NCBI GenBank assembly: GCA_903838705.1 | Contig: CAILZL010000011.1 | Coordinates: 166,863 to 230,862 of the forward strand | Direction of reading: 5' to 3' | Length of the DNA: 64,000 nucleotides | Origin: an uncultured Pseudomonadota bacterium | GTDB taxonomy: Bacteria > Pseudomonadota > Gammaproteobacteria > Steroidobacterales > Steroidobacteraceae | Shown here: piece by piece, positions 53,376-62,391 of the stretch | Position numbering within the stretch: position 1 is the first letter of the stretch | How the letters are laid out: the number at the start of each line of letters is the position of its first letter | Notes under the pieces: generated by a model | Told to the model about the DNA's origin: nothing | Database searches by the model: none | The model's input: the letters and a program-made list of their open reading frames with translations, nothing else | Program-made: the position numbers and the translations under genes

Positions 53376-53858
53376 TCAGTCAGCGAAAAATTCTCTGGTC
53401 AATGTTGCAGTGATCGGACTGGTCGAACCGGATGGCGTTGCCTTGATGTCAAAAACAATCGTCTCGGTGCCACTGAAACCAATCTCTGCGATGTAGTAGA
53501 TGGCCGTGTTTTCGTTGATGCGACGCAGCTGAACATCTTTCATCTGACTGTTGAGGTTATGGGCCGCAACGATCACCTCTGCATCCACGGGTTCCGGGCT
53601 GCCGCTTGCTGCTTTCTTCAACACTGAAATATTCAACAAGACCTTGTTTTTACTGCGTTCTATGCCATATGAGCGCGCAATATCCGCAGTCAGCTGATCG
53701 GTGCGAACGGCGTTGTAATGCATCTCGTAATCGCCAGAGATCTGGAATGATTCATTGCCTGTCTGTGCAGGCTGGATCACTGCACTGGGCTGTCGGGTAC
53801 AGCCGGCCAGCAGGAACGTGAAGCTGATCAGGCAGAGGGTGACGAGCTGGTTTTTCAT
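53376..53858 (-). CDS. DUF4426 family lipoprotein
   Basis: A 160-residue exported protein. The signal MKNQLVTLCLISFTFLLAGCTR has a lipobox (LAGC). The mature domain fits DUF4426: FQISGDYEMHYNAVRTDQLTADIARSYGIERSKNKVLLNISVLKK, EVIVAAHNLNSQMKDVQLRRINENTAIYYIAEIGFSGTETIVFDI. Members are periplasmic or lipid-anchored proteins of unknown function in gammaproteobacteria, often near the yggSTU-proC genes, as here. Confidence 0.88.
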   Translation of the reverse strand: MKNQLVTLCLISFTFLLAGCTRQPSAVIQPAQTGNESFQISGDYEMHYNAVRTDQLTADIARSYGIERSKNKVLLNISVLKKAASGSPEPVDAEVIVAAHNLNSQMKDVQLRRINENTAIYYIAEIGFSGTETIVFDIKATPSGSTSPITATLTREFFAD

Positions 53859-53971
53859 GGTGATCCTGTTTGATGGCCAGAGCGGAAGGATGCGGAAAAG
53901 CAGTGTAGCAAATACACTATAGTCGAAGTCCCGGGGAACTCCACCAGTGGAATAAAGTTGAGTAAAGCTTA

Positions 53972-54271
53972 TTATTCACGAGTTAATCCCAGCTGCAATA
54001 ATGCTTCCGGAAGCCGTTCCGGCGCGCAAATGCGCAAAATTTTGTAGCGCCCGAGCTCTCCACGTTCGATCTGAATGTTGCTCTTGCTGATAGCAAAGGT
54101 ATGCGCAATGAAGGTCAGAAGCGCGGCATTAGCCTTGCCGTCCATTGCCGGTGCATGGATACGCAGCTTGAGGTGATCGCCATGCATGCCTGCGAATTCA
54201 CTCCGGCTTGCACCGGGCTGAAGCTTGACCTCCAGTAACAGATCCCTGCCATCCCAGCGATACCAGTGCAT
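53972..54271 (-). CDS. yggU: YggU family (DUF167) protein
   Basis: About 99 residues. DLLLEVKLQPGASRSEFAGMHGDHLKLRIHAPAMDGKANAALLTFIAHTFAISKSNIQIERGELGRYKILRI is the DUF167 fold with the PGASRSE and APAMDGKAN blocks. Its role is unknown. The start at 54271 is 2 bp after the YggT stop (MHWYRWDGRDLL), giving the normal length; the frame opens inside yggT. It is last in the yggS-proC-yggT-yggU operon. Confidence 0.93.
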   Translation of the reverse strand: MHWYRWDGRDLLLEVKLQPGASRSEFAGMHGDHLKLRIHAPAMDGKANAALLTFIAHTFAISKSNIQIERGELGRYKILRICAPERLPEALLQLGLTRE

Positions 54272-54273
54272 GG

Positions 54274-54801
54274 CTACCCGATGAGGATTTGCAGAGCCTG
54301 TATGGCGATCAGTGCAAACAGCACGGACAGATCCAGACCGGCGATGGGCGGGATATATCGCTGAAATGGCCGTAAAACAGGGGTGCACAGGCTTCTCAGC
54401 AGGCTGGCAGCCGGGCTGTAGTCACTGGGGGCGACCCAGCTCAATACCGCATACAGCATCAACGCAAACAGATAGAACTGCAGCAGCATGGAAATCAGCT
54501 CGCGCAAACTTGCAGCAAGAAACAGCAGAGGTGAATTGAAACCCAGGCCGTTCAACGTCCAGATCAGAGCAGTGCTGGCCAGCTGAATGAGCAACACGGA
54601 TACCAGCGAGGCGGTATCCAGGCGTTTGATCGGTGGCAGCACTCTGCGCAAGGGCAATACCAGCGGATTGGTGAAGCGCAGCACTGCCTGAGAAAACGGG
54701 TTACGCGAGTCAGCACGACACAGCGGCAGCAGCAGGCGCAGTAAAAACACCATGATGACCATTCGTGACAATGCAGTGATGATGAAAATTAACGCGCTCA
54801 T
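54274..54801 (-). CDS. yggT: YggT family membrane protein
   Basis: A 175-residue protein with two repeats of a hydrophobic YggT unit: LRLLLPLCRADSRNPFSQAVLRFTNPLVLPLRRVLPPIKRLDTASL and LYAVLSWVAPSDYSPAASLLRSLCTPVLRPFQRYIPPIAGLDLSVL. Each contains the SRNPFSQ/DYSPAAS and PLR-R-xPP motifs. It is an inner-membrane protein of uncertain role, linked to osmotic or envelope functions. It follows proC by 94 bp and overlaps nothing. Confidence 0.95.
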   Translation of the reverse strand: MSALIFIITALSRMVIMVFLLRLLLPLCRADSRNPFSQAVLRFTNPLVLPLRRVLPPIKRLDTASLVSVLLIQLASTALIWTLNGLGFNSPLLFLAASLRELISMLLQFYLFALMLYAVLSWVAPSDYSPAASLLRSLCTPVLRPFQRYIPPIAGLDLSVLFALIAIQALQILIG

Positions 54802-54895
54802 GTTCTATGTTGCTCTGGGTTGAAAGAGTGGACAGCAATTCTGGCACCTTGGAATTACAGCAGTTTCCGCCGCCTGTGGCTGCTCAGCATGAGTT

Positions 54896-55717
54896 CTATT
54901 GACCGCCGAGCATGATAGCCATTTCACCTGAACGATCCGCAGCAGCCTTCACGGCTGCACTGACGATATCCCGCAGTTTTCTCGACTCGAAAACCTGTAA
55001 TGCAGCTGCGGTAGTGCCGCCTTTTGACGTGACCTGTTCCCGCAATATGGCGGGTGAGTCACTGGCAGCGTGCGCCATCATGCCCGCGCCATAGGCAGTT
55101 TCGATGGCCAGTGTGCGCGCTGTGGCTTCCGGCAGGCCCTGTTCAACTCCCGCTGCTTCCAGTAATTCCATTAACAGGAAAAAGTAGGCCGGTCCGCTGC
55201 CTGATACGGCCGTCACTGCATCAATGAGGGTTTCCTGTTCTACCCATACCGACTTGCCGACTGCATTCATGATGCGCCCGGCGAGTTCGCGATGAGAGTC
55301 GGGCACATCGTTACTGGCGTACATGCCGGTTACACCGCAGCCATTCAAGGCCGGACGGTTGGGCATAGTGCGCACCACGGGAATACCGATCCAGGTTTGC
55401 AGGTCGCTGGCACGGATACCGGCTGCAACCGAGATAATGAGTGGCCGGTGCTTTGCGATCGCATCGTGCATCTGCAGAGCTACACTGCGCAATTCCTGGG
55501 GTTTTACGGCCAGCACAATGATTTGCGCTGCGCTCGCCTCGGTATTGCTGGCGGTCACGTTAACCCCATATTGCGTTGCCAGCTGTTGACGCTGGCTTTC
55601 AACAGGCTCCGATACGGTGATCTGCTTTGCGGACAATCCTTGTGCGATCAGGCCGCCGATCAGGCTGCGCGCCATATTGCCGCCACCGATAAACGCCAGA
55701 GTCTCATTCAACATCAT
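54896..55717 (-). CDS. proC: Pyrroline-5-carboxylate reductase
   Basis: A 273-residue NADPH enzyme that makes the last step of proline synthesis. It begins with the Rossmann motif LAFIGGGNMARSLIGGL, then VLAVKPQELR, the TMPNRPALNGCGVTGMYA region, the catalytic helix SGSGPAYFFLLMELLEAAGVEQGLPEATARTLAIETAYGAG and VTSKGGTTAAALQVFESRKLR. The start may be Met1 or Met2. Its first codons overlap the end of yggS by 14 bp, so translation is coupled. Confidence 0.97.
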   Translation of the reverse strand: MMLNETLAFIGGGNMARSLIGGLIAQGLSAKQITVSEPVESQRQQLATQYGVNVTASNTEASAAQIIVLAVKPQELRSVALQMHDAIAKHRPLIISVAAGIRASDLQTWIGIPVVRTMPNRPALNGCGVTGMYASNDVPDSHRELAGRIMNAVGKSVWVEQETLIDAVTAVSGSGPAYFFLLMELLEAAGVEQGLPEATARTLAIETAYGAGMMAHAASDSPAILREQVTSKGGTTAAALQVFESRKLRDIVSAAVKAAADRSGEMAIMLGGQ

Positions 55718-56420
55718 CGCTCCTCATTCGAATTCGTTTGCCAAAAATTGCTGTGCCGATACGGATCAGAGTGGCACCTGCGGCAATGGCGGCCGGGTAA
55801 TCATCGCTCATGCCCATCGACAGGGTATCCAGTGACATGCCCTGTCCGTTCAGTTCATGCAGCAGACTGGTCATGCGCTGGAACTGCGCCAGTTGTGAGG
55901 GATAGTCCACCATCGGTGGTGGAATACACATCAGACCACGCAGTTTAAGCCTTGGCAGTTGTTGAATGTGCGCCACAAGTTCGGTGACCTGTTCCGGCGA
56001 GATGCCGCCCTTGCCGGTTTCTTCCATCAGCTTGACCTGAATACATACCTGTAACGGTGCAAGATCTGCTGGCCGCTGTTCATTGAGGCGCGTGGCATGC
56101 TTGGCGCGATCTACGGTATGAACCCAGTCGAACTGTTCAGCAATTTGCCGGGTCTTGTTGCTCTGTAACTGGCCGATGAAATGCCAGATCAGCTTGAGAT
56201 CAGCGAGGGCCGCCCTTTTTTGCTGGGCCTCCTGCGCATAGCTTTCGCCGAAATCCTGCTGACCGGCCAGGGCCAGTATCCGGATTGATTCGGCTGGATG
56301 CTGCTTGCTCACGGCAAGCAACCGCACACCGGCGGGATCGCGGCCGCAGCTCAGGGCGGCAGTGCGCAGCCGCTCCCGTACCTGTTGCCAGTGGTGGATG
56401 ATCTCAATTTGTTCAGTCAT
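55704..56420 (-). CDS. yggS: PLP homeostasis protein YggS
   Basis: About 238 residues of the PROSC/YggS family, a pyridoxal-phosphate binding protein that buffers PLP in cells. LLAVSKQHPAESIRILALAGQQDFGESYAQEAQQK holds the PLP Lys in VSKQ, LIWHFIGQLQSNKTRQIAEQFDWVHTVD and RGLMCIPPP, then the C-terminal SMGMSDDYPAAIAAGATLIRIGTAIFG phosphate site. The start at 56420 (MTEQIEIIHHW) is chosen over 56540, which overlaps the divergent pilT region. Confidence 0.95.
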   Translation of the reverse strand: MTEQIEIIHHWQQVRERLRTAALSCGRDPAGVRLLAVSKQHPAESIRILALAGQQDFGESYAQEAQQKRAALADLKLIWHFIGQLQSNKTRQIAEQFDWVHTVDRAKHATRLNEQRPADLAPLQVCIQVKLMEETGKGGISPEQVTELVAHIQQLPRLKLRGLMCIPPPMVDYPSQLAQFQRMTSLLHELNGQGMSLDTLSMGMSDDYPAAIAAGATLIRIGTAIFGKRIRMRSDDVE

Positions 56421-56459
56421 GACGCATGAAAAGGCTAGAACTGCGGGCCGGTTAACATA

Positions 56460-56507
56460 TTGACCTTGATACTGCTCCGTTATACTGGCTTGGCCGTTGG
56501 CACGGCC
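56460..56507 (+). promoter_or_regulatory. Candidate pilT promoter with downstream stem-loop
   Basis: TTGACC (56460-56465) and TATACT (56481-56486) are close to both consensus hexamers but only 15 bp apart. A 6-bp hairpin, GGCCGT-TGGC-ACGGCC (56492-56507), lies just after the -10. Both stand in the 136-bp gap between yggS and pilT, pointing toward pilT. Confidence 0.4.
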
Positions 56508-56556
56508 GGTTCCCACGGGAGCTCGCGCTTTGTCAGCCATTCAATCTGGAGCTTCA

Positions 56557-57597
56557 ATGGCCGTCGATATTGCTCAGCTGCTCGCGTTTGCTGTGAAGAA
56601 TAACGCTTCTGACCTGCACTTGTCGGCGGGCGTGCCGCCCATGATCCGTGTAGATGGTGACATCAAGCGCGTCAATATGCCGCCGCTGACGCACAAGGAA
56701 GTTCACGGCATGGTGTACGACATCATGAACGACAAGCAGCGCAAGGCTTACGAAGAGTTCTACGAGACCGACTTCTCCTTCGAGATTCCCAAACTGGCGC
56801 GTTTTCGCGTCAATGCCTTCAACCACAATCGCGGTTCCGGAGCCGTGTTCCGTACCATCCCCTCAGTGATTCTGTCACTGGATGATCTGAACGCGCCCAA
56901 GATTTTCAAGGATCTGGCCATGCAGCCGCGCGGTCTGGTGCTGGTCACCGGGCCAACCGGTTCGGGCAAGTCCACCACTCTCGCGGCGATGGTCAACTAT
57001 ATCAATGACAATCGCCCTGACCACATTCTGACCATTGAAGATCCGATCGAATTCGTACATGAAAGCAAGCGTTCGCTGGTTAATCAGCGCGAAGTGCACC
57101 GCGACACCCTGGGCTTTACCGAAGCACTGCGCTCGGCATTGCGTGAAGATCCCGACGTGGTGCTGGTTGGTGAAATGCGCGATCTGGAAACCATCCGTCT
57201 GGCGCTGACCGCTGCGGAAACTGGTCACCTGGTGTTCGGCACGCTGCACACCACTTCAGCAGCCAAGACCATTGACCGTATTGTCGATGTGTTCCCGGCT
57301 TCGGAAAAGGAAATGGTGCGTACCATGTTGTCGGAATCGCTGCGTGCAGTGATTTCGCAGACCCTGATGAAACGTATCGGCGGCGGGCGTGTGGCGGCAC
57401 ACGAGATCATGATTGGTACGCCGGCGATCCGTAATCTGATTCGTGAAGGCAAGATCGCGCAGATGTACTCTGCGATTCAGACCGGCATGAAAGAGGGTAT
57501 GCAGACGCTTGATCAGTGTCTGACCGAGCTGTTGCAGAAGGGCATTATCAGCAAGGAAGAAGCCCGCTTCAAAGCCCAGAATAAAGATGCATTCTGA
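56557..57597 (+). CDS. pilT: Type IV pilus retraction ATPase PilT
   Basis: A 346-residue secretion-superfamily ATPase that depolymerises pili. DIAQLLAFAVKNNASDLHLSAGVPPMIRVDGDIKR is the N-terminal domain; Walker A GPTGSGKSTTLAAM is near residue 131, the ASP box follows, Walker B is DPDVVLVGEMRDLETIRLALTAAETGHLV with the His box, and AIRNLIREGK near the end is the PilT-specific motif. The Met at 56557 follows GGAG. The next gene, pilU, begins 47 bp downstream. Confidence 0.98.
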   Translation: MAVDIAQLLAFAVKNNASDLHLSAGVPPMIRVDGDIKRVNMPPLTHKEVHGMVYDIMNDKQRKAYEEFYETDFSFEIPKLARFRVNAFNHNRGSGAVFRTIPSVILSLDDLNAPKIFKDLAMQPRGLVLVTGPTGSGKSTTLAAMVNYINDNRPDHILTIEDPIEFVHESKRSLVNQREVHRDTLGFTEALRSALREDPDVVLVGEMRDLETIRLALTAAETGHLVFGTLHTTSAAKTIDRIVDVFPASEKEMVRTMLSESLRAVISQTLMKRIGGGRVAAHEIMIGTPAIRNLIREGKIAQMYSAIQTGMKEGMQTLDQCLTELLQKGIISKEEARFKAQNKDAF

Positions 57598-57644
57598 GTG
57601 TTCATCTGAGTATTGATGGCCATAGATATAAACAGGGGTGCACA

Positions 57645-58793
57645 TTGGAACGCGAAATAGCCATCAAGCTGATGCAGGACCTGCTGAAACGCATGGTCGA
57701 CAAGAAAGGCTCGGATCTGTTCATCACCGCAGGCTTTCCACCCGCCATCAAGATTGACGGTGAAGTACGTGCGCAGGCAGATAAAGCGCTGTCACCTGAA
57801 CAAAGTGCGGTGCTGGTGCGTGCCATCATGAATGATCGCCAGACACGCGATTTCGATTCCACCAAGGAATGCAATTTCGCCATTTCACCCTCCGGCATCG
57901 GCCGGTTCCGCGTCAGCGCCTTTGTGCAGCAGGGGCTGATTGGCTGCGTGGTGCGTCTGATCAATTCCAAAATCCCGACCATTGAGGACATGGAGTTGCC
58001 GGTGATACTCAAGGATGTCGTCATGTCCCAGCGTGGACTTGTGATTGTGGTGGGCGGTACGGGGTCGGGGAAATCCACCAGTCTTGCGGCGATGCTGGAT
58101 TATCGCAACGAACAAAGCCGTGGACACATCATCACCATCGAAGATCCGGTCGAGTATGTGCATCCCCACAAAGGCTGTGTCATTACCCATCGAGAAGTAG
58201 GTGTGGATACGGAAAGCTGGGTAACGGCACTGAGGAATACCCTGCGTCAGGCACCGGATGTGATTCTGATCGGCGAAATCCGTGATCGTGAGACCATGGA
58301 ATACGCCATCCAGTTTGCTGAAACCGGCCACCTGGTGCTTGCGACACTGCACGCCAATAGTGCCAATCAGGCGCTGGACCGCATCATCAACTTCTTCCCT
58401 GAAGAGCGCCGTGAGCAGCTGCTGATGGATTTATCGCTGAATATCCGTGCAATGATTTCGCAGCGGCTGATTCCGCGCGAAAACAATGTTGGCCGGGTGG
58501 CGGCGCTTGAAGTCATGCTGCACTCCCCCTTGATCTCTGACCTGATTTTCAGAGGTGATGTAGCACAGATCAAGGAAATCATGGCCAAGTCGAACCGGCT
58601 GGGCATGAAGACCTTCGATCAGGCGTTGTTTGATCTTTACGAGTCCGGCATTATCAGCTACGAGGAAGCCTTGCGTAATGCTGATTCGAAGAATGAAGTC
58701 CGTTTGCGTATCAAGCTGGAAAGCAAACGGGAGCTGAAACTTTCTAACGAATCAGGACAAACCTTGCGCATAATGATAGATCAGCCAGACTAG
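57645..58793 (+). CDS. pilU: PilT/PilU-type pilus ATPase PilU
   Basis: A 382-residue retraction ATPase. MQDLLKRMVDKKGSDLFITAGFPPAIKIDGEVR is the N-terminal domain; Walker A GGTGSGKSTSLAAM is near residue 137, Walker B APDVILIGEIRDRETMEYAIQFAETGHLVLATLHANSANQALDRII. The C-terminus is longer than PilT. PilU helps PilT generate retraction force. The start codon here is a TTG at 57645; the frame has no earlier ATG and the next in-frame Met lies inside the conserved N-terminus, so the TTG is likely. Confidence 0.95.
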   Translation: MEREIAIKLMQDLLKRMVDKKGSDLFITAGFPPAIKIDGEVRAQADKALSPEQSAVLVRAIMNDRQTRDFDSTKECNFAISPSGIGRFRVSAFVQQGLIGCVVRLINSKIPTIEDMELPVILKDVVMSQRGLVIVVGGTGSGKSTSLAAMLDYRNEQSRGHIITIEDPVEYVHPHKGCVITHREVGVDTESWVTALRNTLRQAPDVILIGEIRDRETMEYAIQFAETGHLVLATLHANSANQALDRIINFFPEERREQLLMDLSLNIRAMISQRLIPRENNVGRVAALEVMLHSPLISDLIFRGDVAQIKEIMAKSNRLGMKTFDQALFDLYESGIISYEEALRNADSKNEVRLRIKLESKRELKLSNESGQTLRIMIDQPD

Positions 58794-58830
58794 ACCCCAC
58801 TGGCTCGGGGAAGCCAACAGCGAGAAGATC

Positions 58831-59961
58831 ATGAGCGCCAATTTGCCCGATGCAGACCTTGATGAAGGTGTAAATACAACCGGGCTGCTGGAACGTCCGG
58901 TTATTCTCAATACCAAGCCGCTGTTCAAGCTGATGGTGCAGAAGCAGGCATCTGACCTGTTCTTCACTTCTTACGCGCCTATCAAGATCAAGATTGAAGG
59001 CAAGATCATGTCGGTGAACAAGCAGATGCTGACCCCCGACGTGGTACGTCACGCCGCCTACGGCCTGATGAACCAGGATCAGATTGATCACTTCAATGAA
59101 GAGCTGGAAATCGACTTTGCCGTGTCCGAGCCCGGACTGGGACGCTTCCGAGTTAATGTGTTTCACCAGCGTGGCAACCCGGCCATGGTGCTGCGCTACA
59201 TCACATCAGACATGCCACGTATTGATGATCTGGGACTGCCTGAACAGCTCAAGGAACTGGTGATGCTCAAGCGCGGCCTGATTCTGATGGTGGGTGCAAC
59301 CGGCTCCGGCAAATCCACCACGCTGGCGGCGATGATTAACTACCGCAACGAGAGCAGTTCTGACCACATCATCACGATTGAAGACCCGATCGAATTTCTG
59401 CACTCCAACAAGAAGTCGATCATCAATCAGCGCGAAGTAGGTCTGGATACCAAGTCGTACGCACGCGCATTGCGCAGTGCCATGCGTGCTGCGCCCGATG
59501 TGATCCTGATCGGCGAGATTCGTGATCGTGAAACCATGGAATCAGCCATCATGCTGGCCGGCACCGGTCATCTGGTTATGGCAACACTGCACGCCAACAA
59601 CGGCGCAGAAACCATGGATCGTGTGATCAACATGTTCCCGCGGGATCAGCACGCCCAGCTGTGTCTGGATCTGTCGCAATACCTGCGTGCTATCGTTGCT
59701 CAGCGACTGGTACCCGGCAGCAACAAGCGCCGTGTTGCTGCGGTGGAAATGATGATCAACACACCGCATATGCAGGAGTTGATCAAGAAGGGCGATGTTA
59801 TCGGTGCCAAGGAAGCTCTGCGTACCAGCAGCGAAAAAGGCATGCAGCACTTTGATACTGCGCTGTATCAGCTTTACCGGGATGGACGTATCTCTCTCGA
59901 AGATGCGCTCGCCTATGCTGACTCGCGCACCAATCTGGAAGCGAAGATCAACTTCGGTTGA
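58831..59961 (+). CDS. Third PilT/PilU-like ATPase
   Basis: A 376-residue paralogue of PilU, directly downstream of it. It has a distinct lead of ~35 residues (DADLDEGVNTTGLLERPVIL), then the same layout: KLMVQKQASDLFFTSYAPIKIKIEGKIM, Walker A GATGSGKSTTLAAM, Walker B APDVILIGEIRDRETMESAIMLAGTGHLVMATLHANNGAETMDRVINMFP and a tail with TPHMQELIKKGD in place of PilT's AIRNLIRE. It is complete and in frame. It is closest by eye to PilU, so a second PilU-like protein is likely; no name is assigned. ATG at 58831 has a GAGAAG site. Confidence 0.93.
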   Translation: MSANLPDADLDEGVNTTGLLERPVILNTKPLFKLMVQKQASDLFFTSYAPIKIKIEGKIMSVNKQMLTPDVVRHAAYGLMNQDQIDHFNEELEIDFAVSEPGLGRFRVNVFHQRGNPAMVLRYITSDMPRIDDLGLPEQLKELVMLKRGLILMVGATGSGKSTTLAAMINYRNESSSDHIITIEDPIEFLHSNKKSIINQREVGLDTKSYARALRSAMRAAPDVILIGEIRDRETMESAIMLAGTGHLVMATLHANNGAETMDRVINMFPRDQHAQLCLDLSQYLRAIVAQRLVPGSNKRRVAAVEMMINTPHMQELIKKGDVIGAKEALRTSSEKGMQHFDTALYQLYRDGRISLEDALAYADSRTNLEAKINFG

Positions 59962-59987
59962 GAACATGCCCGGGACGGAGAGTAGAA

Positions 59988-61295
59988 GTGACAGATCTTG
60001 ATGCCTACTGGATGCCCTTTACGGCCAATCGCGCGTTCAAGAAAAACCCGCGCATCCTGAGTTCGGCCAAGGGTCGTTATTACCGCGACACGCAGGGCCG
60101 CGAACTGCTGGATGGCTTTTCGGGCCTGTGGACTACCGGGCTCGGACATTGCCACCCTGACATTGTTGCCGCTGTACAGAAGCAGGTTGCAACGCTCGAC
60201 TATGCGCTCGCGTTTCAGGCCGGTCACGAAAGAGTATTTGAGCTGGCGAATGAGCTGGTGAAAATTGCACCGCCTGGTATGTCGCGTGTGTTCTTCACCA
60301 ACTCCGGCTCCGAGTCAGTGGATACCGCGCTGAAAATCGCACTCGCTTACCATCGAGCGCGTGGTGAAGGTACGCGTACTCGCTTCATTGGCCGCGAACG
60401 CGGCTATCACGGCGTCAATTTCGGCGGTACCTCTCTGGGTGGTATGCCTGCCAATCGCAAGGCATTCTCGTCTGCGATGTCGCCGGGTACGGTGCACATC
60501 CGCCATACGCACAGCCCGGCCGATATGGCTTTTTCACGCGGGCAACCCGGCTGGGGTGCGCATCTGGCTGATGATCTTGAAAGACAGATTCTGCTGCATG
60601 ATCCCGCCAACGTTGCTGCATTGATTGTTGAGCCGGTTTCAGGTTCGGGCGGTGTACTCGTACCGCCGGTTGGATATCTGGAACGTCTGCGTGAAATCTG
60701 TACCCGTTATGGCGTGCTGCTGATTCTCGACGAAGTGATCACCGCATTCGGGCGCATCGGTCATGCCTTTGGCGCACAGCGCTTCAACATTGCGCCGGAC
60801 ATGATCACCGTCGCCAAGGGATTGACCAATGGCGTGGTGCCGATGGGCGCAGTGCTGGCCCGTGATGAGATTTATCAATCACTGATGCAGGGCCCGGAAG
60901 AAACTATCGAGCTGTTTCATGGCTATACCTATTCCGGTCACCCGCTGGCGGTTGCCGCAGGTCTGGCGACATTGTCCGTGTACCAGCGCGACAACATTTT
61001 TGCAGCGACGCGTGCACGCGAAGCTTTTTTTGAACGGTCGCTGCACAGCCTGCGCGGCGAGCCGAACGTAACCGACATTCGAAACATCGGCCTGATGGGT
61101 GCAGTCGACATTGCACCGCGTCCCGGCGCACCGGGCGCTCGCGGGATGGATGTATTTCTGCGTTGCTGGCAGGAAGGTGTGGTGATTCGTGCAACCGGTG
61201 ACACGGTGGTGTTCTCACCCATATTCGATACCACGGATGCAGAGTTCGAACGCATCTTCAGCACGGTACGCAAAGCACTGCAATCGCTGGCTTGA
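59988..61295 (+). CDS. Class III omega-amino acid:pyruvate aminotransferase
   Basis: About 435 residues of a PLP-dependent class III aminotransferase. DLDAYWMPFTANRAFKKNPRILSSAKGRYYRDTQGRELLDGFSGLWTTGLGHCHPDI matches the omega-amino acid:pyruvate group (beta-alanine:pyruvate transaminase). VFFTNSGSESVDTALKIA, LLILDEVITAFGRIGHAFGA and MITVAKGLTNGVVPMGAVL with the PLP Lys follow. The start is the GTG at 59988, which has a GGAGA site; the frame extends up to a TTG that overlaps the third ATPase. It is the last gene in the pil run. Confidence 0.93.
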   Translation: MTDLDAYWMPFTANRAFKKNPRILSSAKGRYYRDTQGRELLDGFSGLWTTGLGHCHPDIVAAVQKQVATLDYALAFQAGHERVFELANELVKIAPPGMSRVFFTNSGSESVDTALKIALAYHRARGEGTRTRFIGRERGYHGVNFGGTSLGGMPANRKAFSSAMSPGTVHIRHTHSPADMAFSRGQPGWGAHLADDLERQILLHDPANVAALIVEPVSGSGGVLVPPVGYLERLREICTRYGVLLILDEVITAFGRIGHAFGAQRFNIAPDMITVAKGLTNGVVPMGAVLARDEIYQSLMQGPEETIELFHGYTYSGHPLAVAAGLATLSVYQRDNIFAATRAREAFFERSLHSLRGEPNVTDIRNIGLMGAVDIAPRPGAPGARGMDVFLRCWQEGVVIRATGDTVVFSPIFDTTDAEFERIFSTVRKALQSLA

Positions 61296-61554
61296 AGTTA
61301 ATCCGGAAAATAAACAGGCATTTTCGCGAATCCAGCCTTCGAAATCTTGAGATGCCACAGTGGTAACAGCACATCTGTTGCGCTGTTTGCGGGCCATAAC
61401 AACTCATTCCTGACTGAGTGCTCTGTCTGCCCCGTTCATTAGGTACAAGCCGCAATCCATATCGCAGATATCGCGATACCTGCCCGGGCGCTGACACCCG
61501 AAACTTCTCCTCAGGCTTGCTGAATTTTTCAACAGTTCCCGAGGAGCATCTGTC

Positions 61555-62142
61555 ATGTCTGAAACGCGAAGATACGATCAGCCACGATTAGTCACCATTG
61601 CCATCCTTGCATTGATGCTAGCTGCCTGCTCAAAGCAAGCATCGCCACCTGATCAGGCTACTGTGAGTGCTTCCGCCTCAAGTGTTGCGGCCAGCTCGGT
61701 ATCGGCCGCTGCGCCGATGACACTGCCGATCAGTATTAATGCCGTCATGGTTGGGGCGATAGATCATGCGTCCGATCCGCTGTTCGGTGTGGGTAATGCG
61801 ATGTTCGGCAGCGGCAAGTTACCCAAGACGGACGCAGACTGGCGTGAAGTACAGTTTCATGCCTATCAGATGGTCATTCTTGGCAAAATCATTCAGATGC
61901 CGGGTACTGGGCCAAGAGATGTTGAGTGGACATCGAAGCCTGAATGGAAGGCATTTGCAGACTCTCTATCAACTGTCGGTATGGACATACTGGCACTCAC
62001 GGAAAAGAAGGATGCAGTCGGCTTTCAAGCTGCTGGGAACAAGCTGATAGACGTCTGTGAGGGCTGCCACCTTGCCTTCAAGCCTGACATTCCAACCATG
62101 AAGCTCCGTCACCAGACTTATCAAGGCGAGTCTACTAAGTAG
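61555..62142 (+). CDS. Lipoprotein with cytochrome c' (class II) type haem site
   Basis: A 195-residue exported protein: signal with lipobox (IAILALMLAACSK), Ser/Ala-rich linker, then a ~115-residue four-helix domain ending in DVCEGCHLAFKPD. The CxxCH motif at residues 168-172 lies near the C-terminus, as in class II cytochromes c'. Covalent haem attachment and lipid anchoring are predicted. A GAGGAG binding site precedes the ATG. It stands alone, with no reductase or nitric oxide gene nearby. Confidence 0.85.
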   Translation: MSETRRYDQPRLVTIAILALMLAACSKQASPPDQATVSASASSVAASSVSAAAPMTLPISINAVMVGAIDHASDPLFGVGNAMFGSGKLPKTDADWREVQFHAYQMVILGKIIQMPGTGPRDVEWTSKPEWKAFADSLSTVGMDILALTEKKDAVGFQAAGNKLIDVCEGCHLAFKPDIPTMKLRHQTYQGESTK

Positions 62143-62310
62143 AGTAGAGCTGTTCTGCAGAAGTAAAATATGGTGCGCAGTGGATTTAGCTGCGCGTCCT
62201 TAGTGCACGGCATTCCTGAAGGCATGTGCATCGTTCGCCTGAAAGTCTATAAGACGGATATCTACGTGTTGAAACTGTGCCGGGCCACAGTTGGCAAGTG
62301 ATCGTGTCGG

Positions 62311-62334
62311 AATTCAGATTGCGTCTGAATTTTT
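62311..62334 (+). terminator. Terminator-like hairpin before the lipoprotein pair
   Basis: AATTCAGA (62311-62318) and TCTGAATT (62324-62331) form an 8-bp stem with a 5-nt loop, followed by TTT. It lies 169 bases past the cytochrome-type gene and 58 bases before the next gene, so it could end the former's transcript. The stem is AT-rich and weak. Confidence 0.5.
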
Positions 62335-62391
62335 CATGGTAATCATCTTCTGCGCGATGATAGCCTTGCTACTGAAAACGGGGGGACGTCG

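Noticed and set aside
55292..55948. 218-codon plus-strand frame over proC and yggS
   Set aside because: It is antisense to two strongly supported genes and its translation looks random, with many Cys and His.
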